A DNA stretch of 64,000 nucleotides from an uncultured Clostridia bacterium (GTDB lineage Bacteria; Bacillota_A; Clostridia; Christensenellales; Borkfalkiaceae): contig CAKQXZ010000002.1 in the NCBI GenBank assembly GCA_934292955.1, forward strand, positions 1 through 64,000, read 5' to 3'. Both the position numbers and the translations under genes were made by a program. The notes beneath the pieces were generated by a model. It did no database searches, was not told where the DNA came from, and worked only from the letters and a program-made list of their open reading frames with translations. Shown here piece after piece: positions 17,199-26,134 of this stretch. The first letter of the stretch is position 1. Every line of letters starts with the position of its first letter.

Positions 17199-18701
17199 TT
17201 ATAATTCGTTTCTTTCGGGCAATCTGCCGAACACGGCAAAATCGATAAGCCCCGTTTTAAGTTTTCTCGGCAGAATTTTAAGCCGCACTTTTTCGCACAA
17301 AGTCATATCGAACGTTCTGTAATCTATATTGAGTTCGGTATTATTGTCGCTCGCGTCTACAAGCGTAAAAGTTTTATCGCCGCAAACGCCTTCGAGAACA
17401 AATCTGACGGGTTCGGGCGTTTTACCGCTTGCGTAATCGAGATCGACGTCTCGCCAGAACAAGCGCACCGCCCCGACTAAATATTTACCCGAAAGGTCGC
17501 ATTCTATAGCGGGCGCGTTATCGTCGTCCGCGGGCTGCCAGAAGGAAAGAACGTTTTCGTCGGTGGCAAAAACCGCTTCTCTGCCGGGCGCGTTGCTCGT
17601 TGCTTTCGGGCGAACCCACCCGTTAAGCGAAACAAGCCCCGCCGAATATACCTTGTTGCCCCTTTCGTCTGTTTTTTCACTGCCTTGAACGTACTGCGGA
17701 TTATCGGTCACGCCGCACGGCATATACAGTTCGCCGTTTTCGTCCACGGCAACTCTGTCCATACCGATTCTGCGCTCGTAAATATGTGCAAACGGAACGG
17801 CTATAGTATAGAACGCCCACAGCGTGTCGTCGGGTCCTTTTTCGACGCAGCCATGCCCCGCGCAGGAAACAATTCCGCCCTTGGATAAAGAAAGCGGATT
17901 TTTCTTTTGACAGACAAAACCCGAAAGGGGCGTTTCGTCCGAATAATAAACCGCCATACAATAATTGGGGTGACAGGTATCGGGCGCGGCGTAAATCATG
18001 TAATATCTGCCGTGATATTTAAGCAGATGCGGACCTTCTACCCACCCGAAACGAGTGTTCTGATAGTGCGCGCCCTGTCTTTCCCACGGTTTGTTTTCGG
18101 GATCCATAACCACTATATCGACAGGCCCGTTTATCACTTTGCAAGGATTGTCTTTATCGAGTTCGTAGCCGACGATTTTGGTAACGGGCTCGTCGCCGCT
18201 CACCCATTCGAAAGCGTAAAGATAAATTCTTCCGTCGTCGTCGGTAAAAATACACGGATCGCAAGGCGTGAATTTCGTGCCGTCTTTTAATTCGTACTCG
18301 CCCATTTCCTTAAAGGGACCGAGCGGCGTATCCCCCACATAAAGGGGCGAATACCAGGCGGTAAGCAAAAACTTGCCCTTCCACGGCGTAATGCACGGGC
18401 TGTATTTCGGGCAATACGGCTCCGTTCTTACATGCTTCCAGTTTTCGAAATCTTCGGTAACCCAAGCCATTCCGTAACTGGGGTAAAGATACCACTTGTT
18501 GTCGTAATAAAAAACGGTGGGATCGCTTATCGACCTGTAATCGGGAGACGTAACCGAAGCGGGTTTGTTTTCGTGACTGAACATTCCGCGTTCGAACTTA
18601 TACCATTCGTCTTTGCCTCGCGGTATATCGGGAAGCGACATCGGATTGCAGTAAGTATGCATCGATTGTTTAACGTCGTATTTATTGTTTTTTTCTGCCA
18701 T
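17199..18701 (-). CDS. GH43 with C-terminal beta-sandwich domain
   Basis: About 500 residues from the ATG at 18701; the frame is open for 41 more codons but that part is not protein-like. GH43 propeller motifs are ISDPTVFYYDNKWYLYPS, CDPCIFTDDDGRIYLY and WVEGPHLLKYHGRYYMIYA (acid Glu near 221). After about residue 350 a beta-sandwich resembling an F5/8-type carbohydrate-binding domain follows. There is no signal peptide. The probable role is intracellular removal of arabinose or xylose side chains. It is divergent from the AraC gene, which probably controls it. Confidence 0.85.
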   Translation of the reverse strand: MAEKNNKYDVKQSMHTYCNPMSLPDIPRGKDEWYKFERGMFSHENKPASVTSPDYRSISDPTVFYYDNKWYLYPSYGMAWVTEDFENWKHVRTEPYCPKYSPCITPWKGKFLLTAWYSPLYVGDTPLGPFKEMGEYELKDGTKFTPCDPCIFTDDDGRIYLYAFEWVSGDEPVTKIVGYELDKDNPCKVINGPVDIVVMDPENKPWERQGAHYQNTRFGWVEGPHLLKYHGRYYMIYAAPDTCHPNYCMAVYYSDETPLSGFVCQKKNPLSLSKGGIVSCAGHGCVEKGPDDTLWAFYTIAVPFAHIYERRIGMDRVAVDENGELYMPCGVTDNPQYVQGSEKTDERGNKVYSAGLVSLNGWVRPKATSNAPGREAVFATDENVLSFWQPADDDNAPAIECDLSGKYLVGAVRLFWRDVDLDYASGKTPEPVRFVLEGVCGDKTFTLVDASDNNTELNIDYRTFDMTLCEKVRLKILPRKLKTGLIDFAVFGRLPERNEL

Positions 18702-18763
18702 AAAAGAATAACGCTCCGTGCTTAATAAAATGTGCTTGTCCGTGTTTAATTTAATGTGCTTGA

Positions 18764-18792
18764 TTGATTTATTTTTCAATTTATGATATACT
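18764..18792 (+). promoter_or_regulatory. Promoter of AraC-family gene
   Basis: TTGATT (18764-18769), 17-bp spacer, TATACT (18787-18792). It gives a leader of about 100 nt before the ATG at 18900. Confidence 0.65.
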
Positions 18793-18899
18793 ATATTGCG
18801 GTAAACGGCGATAACCGCCGCCACCCATAGCCGACTATATTATATAGCAATTTTTTCGCGCTTGCAATATACTTAACAATTCTTTTTTCGGAGAAAACA

Positions 18900-19739
18900 A
18901 TGCAAAAAGACACTTTGATCGAATACACCAAAGTCGACTCGATAGAAATCGACAAGAGTCTGCCCATTTGCACTCATAACGCAGGTCATTACGAAATTTC
19001 ATTGCGCGAGTGGAGCACTGCCCGCCCGCACGGTCGCGACGATTATCAACTTATTTACCTGCTTAAAGGACATATGCGCGTAACGCTGAACGGCGTCGAG
19101 CGCGTTATAGGGAGCGGCTCGGTTTTAATTTACAAACCCGGTCAGCCGCAGATTTACACCTATATGAACGACGTTCCATGCGAAGTATACTGGATACACT
19201 TTTACGGAACGACCATTCCCGAAACGTTAAGAAAACTTTCGCTCGAAGGGAACTCCTTATTCAACATAGGCACCAATTATCAGATTCCGCAACTTTTCAA
19301 CGCCATTTTGATCGACCTTATAAACGAACGTTTCGGCTCGTTTTATTCCAATTGCGGAAGAACGCTTATGATTTTAAGCGAAGTTGCCTTTAACTCACGG
19401 CAGAACGCAGCGCCCGCCATAGGCAACGAACGATTCAACACCATACTTTTGCAAATGCACGACATTTCGTCGAGCGTAAGCATAAAAGACCTTGCGGCAA
19501 TGAACAATCTTTCGGTTTCGCGCTTTTCGCACCTGTTCACGCAGACTTACGGAATGAGCCCACATTCTTACCGAATGAAAATCAAGATAGAACGCGCGAA
19601 ATATCTTCTTACCGAAAACGACCGACCCGTTAAAGAAGTTGCCGAAATGCTCGGCTTTGAAGACGCGTTTTACTTCAGCCGTATGTTCAAAAAATATACG
19701 GGCGTTTCGCCGCAGGCGTTCAGAAATAAAATAGACTGA
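18900..19739 (+). CDS. AraC-family transcriptional regulator
   Basis: 279 residues. An N-terminal cupin-like sugar-sensing domain (YQLIYLLKGHMRVTLNG, SGSVLIYKPGQPQIY) is followed by two helix-turn-helix units at about 180-278 (SIKDLAAMNNLSVSRFSHLF and VKEVAEMLGFEDAFYFSRMFKKYTGVSP). The second motif is the AraC signature. It is a likely activator of the neighbouring GH43/SGNH genes in response to a sugar. GGAG precedes the ATG, and a terminator follows directly. Confidence 0.92.
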   Translation: MQKDTLIEYTKVDSIEIDKSLPICTHNAGHYEISLREWSTARPHGRDDYQLIYLLKGHMRVTLNGVERVIGSGSVLIYKPGQPQIYTYMNDVPCEVYWIHFYGTTIPETLRKLSLEGNSLFNIGTNYQIPQLFNAILIDLINERFGSFYSNCGRTLMILSEVAFNSRQNAAPAIGNERFNTILLQMHDISSSVSIKDLAAMNNLSVSRFSHLFTQTYGMSPHSYRMKIKIERAKYLLTENDRPVKEVAEMLGFEDAFYFSRMFKKYTGVSPQAFRNKID

Positions 19740-19755
19740 ATTTAATAATTATACT

Positions 19756-19788
19756 ACCCGATTTCCGTAAAACGAAATCGGGTTTTTA
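19756..19788 (+). terminator. Terminator of AraC-family gene
   Basis: The stem ACCCGATTT (19756-19764) / AAATCGGGT (19775-19783) is followed by TTTT. Confidence 0.85.
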
Positions 19789-19835
19789 ATACTTTTATGT
19801 CGATATTCCGTTTTAATCGTATATCGTTTTACAAC

Positions 19836-19870
19836 GGGGCTACCGCATTTAAGCGACAGCCCCTTTTTTG
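19836..19870 (+). terminator. Second plus-strand terminator
   Basis: GGGGCT (19836-19841) / AGCCCC (19858-19863), then a T-run. It backs up the first terminator against read-through into the opposing operon. Confidence 0.7.
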
Positions 19871-19909
19871 TTGTAAAATCTTGTTCAGGCTTATATAAGC
19901 CCTGACGTT

Positions 19910-22900
19910 TTATACAGCCTTTGCTCCGTAGAATTCAACGAATTCGATATTGGCAAGAGCGTTGAGCGTATAGTCCGGGAAGTTCCATTTACTGATAGGT
20001 CCTACGCCTTCAGAATGAACGTTCGTGGTAGTTACCCAGAAACCGACCGAATTGCCTTCGGCTACCGCGATATACAGTTTGTAGGTATGACCTGCAGTCC
20101 ATTCAACAAAAGATTCCGAATAAGTCTTGTTGTCGGTCGTATCGACGATAAGCAATTCTTTATAGTTATATGCGGGCGCAAAATCGACGATGCTGCCGGT
20201 ATCGGTGAAAACCTTGTCTGTACCATAGAAATCTTTACCGATCGAAACGCTTCTGCGAGCGGTCGGAACCCATGCTTCCACATTAGTGCCGACGTACTCG
20301 TTGATATGCAGATATCCCATAGTCGAACCTTCTTTGATAGTGATAACTACTTCAAGAACATCGCAACCGGCAAAATCTTCGCCGGGAACATACGCGGGGT
20401 TAACGTTACCTGCCGAGCCGGCAACAGATTCAACAAACGCGCCGGGCAGCCATGTAGTAATACCGGTGGTAAGTTTCTTTTCGTCGGTAACGGCAAGCGG
20501 CTGCTTATCGGTAACGGTTATTGTGCTTGTCGCTTCAAGACCGAAAGCCTTTGCTGTTATTATAGCGGTACCCTTTGCAAGAGCGGTAACAACGCCGTTC
20601 TGATCTACGGTAGCAATTTCCGGATTGGAACTAACCCATTCTACTTCGCCCGGAAAAGACTTAATTGCCTTTAACGTAAGGGTTTTGCCTTCTTCTACCG
20701 ACGCTTCTTCGGGATCGATAGCCAAAGTTTTTACGGTGCCTTTTTTAACCGCGCCGTAGAACTTAACGAATTCGATATTATCGAGAACGTTAAGACCGTA
20801 AGACGCGTCAAACGCATTGGTGAATATACCCTGACCGTTAGAACCGTACATAGTCGACGAATACCAGAAACCTATAGAACTGTTTTCGCCTACGGTTACA
20901 TAAATTTCGTATTCGTGACCGGGTATCCATTCGACCGCGCTTTCTACATACTGCGTACCCGTAGTCTTATCTACTATACGGAGATGTTCAAAGTTTGCCG
21001 CGGGGAAGTTGAAATCATAGTGTCTGCCCATAGCGTAGCCGTCTTTACCGACGACCGTCCATCTTGCAATGTCGGGAGTCCATTTCGAAGTATCTCTCGT
21101 TTTATATTCGTAAATGTGGAGATATCCGCTTATCGCGCTTTCTTTAATCTTAATGCAAACCTTAAGCATATTGAAGCCGTTGAAATCTTCGCCGGGAACA
21201 TATGCGGGGTTAAGGTTCTTATTTGAACCTTCTACGCCATTATCGAAAGTGCCGGGCAACCACGAAACAAGGTTATCGGAAGAAACGACTTCTTCGGTTC
21301 CGTCTTCGGGAGCGATAACGGGTTTAACGTGGATAAGGCACGAAACGGTTTTGCCGTTTACGGTCGCATTGATCTTAACGTCGCCCATGCTTACGGCGGT
21401 AACAAGACCGTTCTGATCGACGGTAGCGATATCTTCGTTTTCCGAAGTCCATTCGACGTTCATTCCGCTAAGGAGTTCTGAAAGAGTTGCGGTTATCTGC
21501 AGAGTTCTGCCTTCGGCAAGCGTTTCTTCTTCCTTATCTATAACGATACCTTCGAATTCGGCTTTAGAGAAAGTCTTGACGTTGTTGAAGTACATATTCA
21601 TGCCGACCGTTTTTCCCATAACATGCGAATAAGAGAAATACTGATTACAGGTATTATCGTCCCACGCTCTGCCTTCCATATCGATAATAACCTTGTACCA
21701 ATTACCGGACTGCATCTTGTTCTCTGTCGTACCGAACATTTTGTTTCCGCCCCATTTAACGGTGTCGTAAACGAGATTGCCTTCGGAATCGAGTACGCGG
21801 ATAAAGTCTTTGGTAATCATGTCTTTACGGGCACTATCCCAGGTCGAAATAATGTTAGCGCAGTTATTCATTATGCCGATATGGCGCGCGCCGATCTGCA
21901 TATAGAAGTAAGTGCCGTCGCCGAAGTTATCGGAATAAATGTCGAACGAAACAAACTGTCTGCCCGCACCTATTTCGCTGATCATTTTGTCGGTCGAAAG
22001 AAGAATGGTATCCGCAAGACCCGGAATGATAGCCGTAGCGCCGTTGAATTTTTCGTTTTCGGGAACGATGCTGAGTTTAAGAGTATATCTCGTATCGTCC
22101 GTTTCGATAGTAAGAGTTTTGAATCCGTTTGTACCCGCAAAAGTATAAACGTTGTTAAGAACGGTAAGTTTGCCGTCGGTTACAACGGGCTTGCCGTTTG
22201 CGTCAACCATAAATACGGGGCTGCCGTAGAAAGCATAATTTCTGCCTTCGCCGTCGGTAAGCATTACGGGAACTGCAAATCCGTCTACCGTCGCTTTGAC
22301 TATTTCGCCGGTAATGCCGAGAGCCGCTACGTCGATAGTATTGTTCGTGGCGAGATCTTTTGCGTTAATCGTAAGTTTGTCTTCGAGAGCCACTTCGTTT
22401 ATTCTCGTTTCGCCGCTGTACGCAAATCCGTTAACATCGCTTACGGCAACGCTTACGGAAAGATTTCTGAGCATATCTCTCCAGCAAAGAACGCCGCCCA
22501 TAATCGCATTTTCGTCAAGGTACGCTTCTTCCGCAAAGATGAAATAGAAATCGTGATCGAGCGAACCGTCGTCGGGTACCTGTGCGAAAACGGTATAGGT
22601 TTCGCCGGCTTTGTAAACGCCCGCGCCCGTTCCGTCGTTAAGGGAACCGACCTGACGACCTTCGCTGTCGAGAACGACGAAAGAAGAGTCGTTGAACATA
22701 TTGCCACCGAAACTTTCGGTGCCGGCAAAGACGTAAGCGCAGCCCTTGGGGAACGCTGCGGTTTTTTCGTCTTGCGTTTCTATATTGTTCAACCCGTAAT
22801 AAAGGAAGAACATCGATCTCTTCAGATCTTCTGCAGGGGTAAATTTAAGGGTGAACCAGTCGCCGGGGATATAATCGCCGTGAATAACCTGTTTATATCC

Positions 22901-24133
22901 GTAACGATCTTCGCCCGTTGTGTAGTTATGAACGGAGACGTTTTCCATCGCGGTGGCGGGAGTGCGTTGTTTAACGACTACCTGAGTGGTTGTATAAGTA
23001 TATCCGTAAACCTTTGCGGTTACTTTAACCGTTCCGTAGTTTACTGCGGTAAGAACGCCGTCCTGAACGGTAGCGACAAAATCTTTATCTACCGACCATT
23101 CCGCGCTTTCGGATACTTCGATACCGAACGCATAGAGTTTGAATTCTTTGGTCGAACCGATAGTCATAGGCGAAGTTTCGCTTACGAATTCAACGTTGTT
23201 TGCCGAAACGTATGCTATTCTGATAGAGAAAAGCATATTGTCGGTTTCTACGATAACGGTGTCGGGTTCGGTTTTTTCGTCGATGTTGATACCGTCGGTT
23301 ATAACTTTCGCCTTATTTCCGTCGTAAATGATTTCGCCCGTTTCGGCGTCGGTCTGAACGTAGTCTTCGCCGCTTTCGAGATAGATAGCCACAACGTCTT
23401 CAGCGGTAAGACCGAATCTTTCTACGTCTATAACCCATTCGCTCTTGTCGCCGCCGAACGTGAACGCTTCTTTAGAATTTACTTCGAGTTTTTTAACGGT
23501 TACGGCAGCCTGTTCGGAAAATTCTTCGCCGTCGTACACGCATTTGACTTCGATTGCCGCAGAACCGATCCCTACGCCCGTGATAACGCCGTCCGCACTC
23601 ACCGTAGCAACGTTTTCGTTCGCGCTTCTGTAAGTGTATTCGCCGCCGTCTGCAATCGCGCCGTTTACCGATAAAATCGGCTTAATCTGCGCGGTGGTTA
23701 CGCCGTAAGAAACGTTATCCTTATCTTTCCAGGTAAGAGAGTTCAGCGTGAACTGATTTGATTCGAGCGATAAGCCCGAAACGTTTTTAACGGTTACCGC
23801 CACCGTTTTTTCAACGTCCTTAACCTTTGCGGTTATGGTCGCCGTTCCTTTTGCAACGGCGGTAACAAGTCCGTTTGCAACCGTCGCTACGCTTTCGGCA
23901 GAAGAAGACCAAGCGACCGCTTCGTCCGTCCCCGTAACCGTTGCCGTAACAGTGTGCGTCTGCCCGACGTCGAGCGTCAGTTCGCTTTCCGAGAGAGTAA
24001 GTTCTACTTTAACGGGAGCGGGATTTGACGACGAAGAATCGTCGGAACTGTCCGTTGTGTCGCCAATACATGCGACTGCCGAAACCATAAGCGCGGCAAC
24101 CGTAAGTAAAAGCAAAAACCTTTTTAACTTCAT
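19910..24133 (-). CDS. Very large multi-domain lipoprotein with Big_2 Ig-like domains
   Basis: 1407 residues. The signal peptide ends with a lipobox at VSAVAC. Several bacterial Ig-like (Big_2) domains are recognisable by WSSSAESVATVANGLVTAV-type strands: two near the N-terminus (about 45-215), one near 325-390 and two more near 870-945 and 1120-1190. Between them are larger beta-rich modules. Two of these (about 950-1115 and 1195-1405) are diverged duplicates sharing NPAYVPGEDF and a GYLHI-E-Y segment. No catalytic motif is recognised. It is probably a surface glycan-binding or scaffold protein. Last gene of the large transport operon; AGGAGG precedes the ATG. Confidence 0.8.
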   Translation of the reverse strand: MKLKRFLLLLTVAALMVSAVACIGDTTDSSDDSSSSNPAPVKVELTLSESELTLDVGQTHTVTATVTGTDEAVAWSSSAESVATVANGLVTAVAKGTATITAKVKDVEKTVAVTVKNVSGLSLESNQFTLNSLTWKDKDNVSYGVTTAQIKPILSVNGAIADGGEYTYRSANENVATVSADGVITGVGIGSAAIEVKCVYDGEEFSEQAAVTVKKLEVNSKEAFTFGGDKSEWVIDVERFGLTAEDVVAIYLESGEDYVQTDAETGEIIYDGNKAKVITDGINIDEKTEPDTVIVETDNMLFSIRIAYVSANNVEFVSETSPMTIGSTKEFKLYAFGIEVSESAEWSVDKDFVATVQDGVLTAVNYGTVKVTAKVYGYTYTTTQVVVKQRTPATAMENVSVHNYTTGEDRYGYKQVIHGDYIPGDWFTLKFTPAEDLKRSMFFLYYGLNNIETQDEKTAAFPKGCAYVFAGTESFGGNMFNDSSFVVLDSEGRQVGSLNDGTGAGVYKAGETYTVFAQVPDDGSLDHDFYFIFAEEAYLDENAIMGGVLCWRDMLRNLSVSVAVSDVNGFAYSGETRINEVALEDKLTINAKDLATNNTIDVAALGITGEIVKATVDGFAVPVMLTDGEGRNYAFYGSPVFMVDANGKPVVTDGKLTVLNNVYTFAGTNGFKTLTIETDDTRYTLKLSIVPENEKFNGATAIIPGLADTILLSTDKMISEIGAGRQFVSFDIYSDNFGDGTYFYMQIGARHIGIMNNCANIISTWDSARKDMITKDFIRVLDSEGNLVYDTVKWGGNKMFGTTENKMQSGNWYKVIIDMEGRAWDDNTCNQYFSYSHVMGKTVGMNMYFNNVKTFSKAEFEGIVIDKEEETLAEGRTLQITATLSELLSGMNVEWTSENEDIATVDQNGLVTAVSMGDVKINATVNGKTVSCLIHVKPVIAPEDGTEEVVSSDNLVSWLPGTFDNGVEGSNKNLNPAYVPGEDFNGFNMLKVCIKIKESAISGYLHIYEYKTRDTSKWTPDIARWTVVGKDGYAMGRHYDFNFPAANFEHLRIVDKTTGTQYVESAVEWIPGHEYEIYVTVGENSSIGFWYSSTMYGSNGQGIFTNAFDASYGLNVLDNIEFVKFYGAVKKGTVKTLAIDPEEASVEEGKTLTLKAIKSFPGEVEWVSSNPEIATVDQNGVVTALAKGTAIITAKAFGLEATSTITVTDKQPLAVTDEKKLTTGITTWLPGAFVESVAGSAGNVNPAYVPGEDFAGCDVLEVVITIKEGSTMGYLHINEYVGTNVEAWVPTARRSVSIGKDFYGTDKVFTDTGSIVDFAPAYNYKELLIVDTTDNKTYSESFVEWTAGHTYKLYIAVAEGNSVGFWVTTTNVHSEGVGPISKWNFPDYTLNALANIEFVEFYGAKAV

Positions 24134-24185
24134 ATTGTCCTCCTGATACTTATATTTTCAAAAGACTATCCGCCTTTTGTTTTCT

Positions 24186-25421
24186 TTATTGCATTTTCAG
24201 CTCGGTCACGTCCTTCGGCGTGCGGGTCATCCACTTTCCGCGCGTGAAATCGGGAATCGCAACAGGCGTTCCGCCGAGCGCGATCGATTGTTCGGAAAGG
24301 GGCGTTATACTCATCCATAATGCCGCGTCGTAAATATCTATCGGCATTTCTTCGCCGTTTATAGCGGCGTTTACAAAACTTTCAAGCATAAGGTAGTCCA
24401 TTCCGCCGTGACCTTTTTCCATGTCTTCGGGCGTAATGTTTTCCCAGATTTCGGGCAGATACTCGTTGTAACTTTCCGCATTGTTCAAAAATTTAGCAAG
24501 CGTTTTTTCGGGATAAAACTCGTCGTTGAACTTTTCACGCCCTTCGATAAGCACCATATTCGCTTCCTGCACGCAAAGCCCTTTTGTTCCGCGAACGGTA
24601 AACTCGCGCGAATAGTATTTGGGCAAAGTCGTGTCGAGCGTGAGCGTAATGGTCTCTCCGTTCGAGCAACGTATCGTACTGCTTACTATATCGCCCTGCA
24701 AAAACTTTCTGCCCGCAAGCGACTTATCGGGATTTGCTTCGGTTAAAACGAATTCTTGCATTCCCGCAGCCTTAGACGAAACCGACGAAACGGTCAGCAG
24801 TTTGTTACCCCTGTTAACGTCGAGCAGTCTTGCGATAGGTCCCAACTCGTGCGTGGGATAGTTTTCGCAGTTTCTCTTTTCGTAGTTTATAAGCCTGTAA
24901 TGCCTGTTCACGTTGCCGCCCGCTATTTCGTCGCGTATGTCGTGGCTGTATGCGCCGTGGCAATGCACCACTTCGCCTAAAAGCCCGTTTCTGTAAAGAG
25001 TAGTCGCAAGCAGTTCGAACTTGTCGTAACAGCAGTTTTCGAGCATCATGGCGGGAGTTTTCGTTCTCTCGTAAGTGCGGACAAGTTCCCAGCAGTCTTC
25101 GATATCGTACCCGCCGCCCACTTCGAAAGCGGTTATTTTGCCCGCGTTCATGCTGTCGACCGCCATTTGTACATGCGTATCCCACGACGACGAAATCATA
25201 ACGCCTTCGACCGTTTTGTCTTTAAGCAGTTCGTGATAATCGGCATAGATAACGGGGCGTTTACCGTAAGTCTTTTCTATTTCGTCGGCGGCTTTTTCGG
25301 TTCTGTCGGCATATTTGTCGCTGACGGCAACTATCTCCGCCCCCTTGCAGGAAGCAAGCGTTTTCATCATGCAAAATCCGCGCTGACCGAGACCTATAAC
25401 GCCCATTCTGATTTTTTTCAT
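24186..25421 (-). CDS. Gfo/Idh/MocA-family protein, GH109-like
   Basis: 411 residues. The Rossmann motif is GVIGLGQRG (8-16). The motifs VHCHGAYSHDIRDE (about 155-168) and ENYPTHELGPIARLL (about 184-198) match the catalytic region of GH109, NAD-dependent glycosidases known for alpha-N-acetylgalactosaminidase activity. Other Gfo/Idh/MocA sugar dehydrogenases are the alternative. No signal peptide is visible although it sits among secreted proteins, suggesting cytoplasmic processing of imported oligosaccharides. Gaps to its neighbours are 58 and 52 nt. Confidence 0.75.
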   Translation of the reverse strand: MKKIRMGVIGLGQRGFCMMKTLASCKGAEIVAVSDKYADRTEKAADEIEKTYGKRPVIYADYHELLKDKTVEGVMISSSWDTHVQMAVDSMNAGKITAFEVGGGYDIEDCWELVRTYERTKTPAMMLENCCYDKFELLATTLYRNGLLGEVVHCHGAYSHDIRDEIAGGNVNRHYRLINYEKRNCENYPTHELGPIARLLDVNRGNKLLTVSSVSSKAAGMQEFVLTEANPDKSLAGRKFLQGDIVSSTIRCSNGETITLTLDTTLPKYYSREFTVRGTKGLCVQEANMVLIEGREKFNDEFYPEKTLAKFLNNAESYNEYLPEIWENITPEDMEKGHGGMDYLMLESFVNAAINGEEMPIDIYDAALWMSITPLSEQSIALGGTPVAIPDFTRGKWMTRTPKDVTELKMQ

Positions 25422-25442
25422 TAAAGCCCCTTTCGCTCTTTT

Positions 25443-25467
25443 CGTCGGGGATTTTTCATCCCCGACG
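25443..25467. other. Intercistronic hairpin
   Basis: A perfect 10-bp stem CGTCGGGGAT / ATCCCCGACG with a 5-nt loop lies in the 58-nt gap. It lacks a T-run on the minus strand, so it more probably stabilises or tunes the operon mRNA than ends it. Confidence 0.55.
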
Positions 25468-25479
25468 GAGCATAAATCA

Positions 25480-26121
25480 TTATTCTGCGGAAACGGTCAC
25501 GGTGATCGTTTCTTCAAGATAAATTCCGTTATAGGTAGCCGAAACGGTAATAACCGTCGTTCCCTTTGAAACGCCTTTGATTTCGCCGTTTTCGCAAGTG
25601 GCGATACCGTTGTCGGCACTCGTCCACTTAAAGTCGGAAAAATCTTTTTCTTCGCCGTTGAATCTGATAACCGCGGTGACTTTAACGCTTCCGCCTGCTC
25701 TCGGCATGGCGTCGGTCTGCGAAAGTACCATAACGGGATAAGAAAGGTTGCGAGTAACGGTAACGTCGCAAGTTCTTTCGATATCGCCCACCTTTGCGGT
25801 TATAACGGCAAAGCCTTGTTTAACGCCTATAACTCTGCCCGCAGATACGGTCGCAACCTTTTCGTCGGACGAAGACCATATTATATCTTCGTCTTTCGCA
25901 CCCGTAAGCGTATATCCGAGCGTAACGCCGTCATATTCGGATACGGTTACGCTTTCGACAAGATAAAAAACTATTTCTACGGGATCGACCGAGCCGCCGC
26001 CCGACGACGAATCGGCAGGCGAAGACGAATCCGCGGGTTTCTTCCCGCAGTTGCAGGCACCCGTAAGAGCAAGCGTTGTAACGGCAAGCATAGCCGCAAT
26101 CAGCATTATTATTCTTTTCAT
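25480..26121 (-). CDS. Small Ig-like (Big_2) lipoprotein
   Basis: 213 residues: lipobox LALTGAC, a Ser/Asp-rich linker, then two bacterial Ig-like domains (IIWSSSDEKVATVSAGRVIGV and FKWTSADNGIATCENGEIKGV). No catalytic region. It looks like a surface binding or spacer protein and is a small relative of the 1407-residue protein in the same operon. GGGGAG precedes the ATG, and it starts 13 nt after the DUF4838 gene. Confidence 0.8.
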   Translation of the reverse strand: MKRIIMLIAAMLAVTTLALTGACNCGKKPADSSSPADSSSGGGSVDPVEIVFYLVESVTVSEYDGVTLGYTLTGAKDEDIIWSSSDEKVATVSAGRVIGVKQGFAVITAKVGDIERTCDVTVTRNLSYPVMVLSQTDAMPRAGGSVKVTAVIRFNGEEKDFSDFKWTSADNGIATCENGEIKGVSKGTTVITVSATYNGIYLEETITVTVSAE

Positions 26122-26134
26122 GTTTTACTCCCCC

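Noticed and set aside
21623..23674. Long plus-strand open frame of 683 codons opposite the 1407-residue lipoprotein
   Set aside because: It is a mirror of the biased codons of the real minus-strand gene; it has no ribosome binding site, an Arg/Phe/Val-rich composition and no domain.
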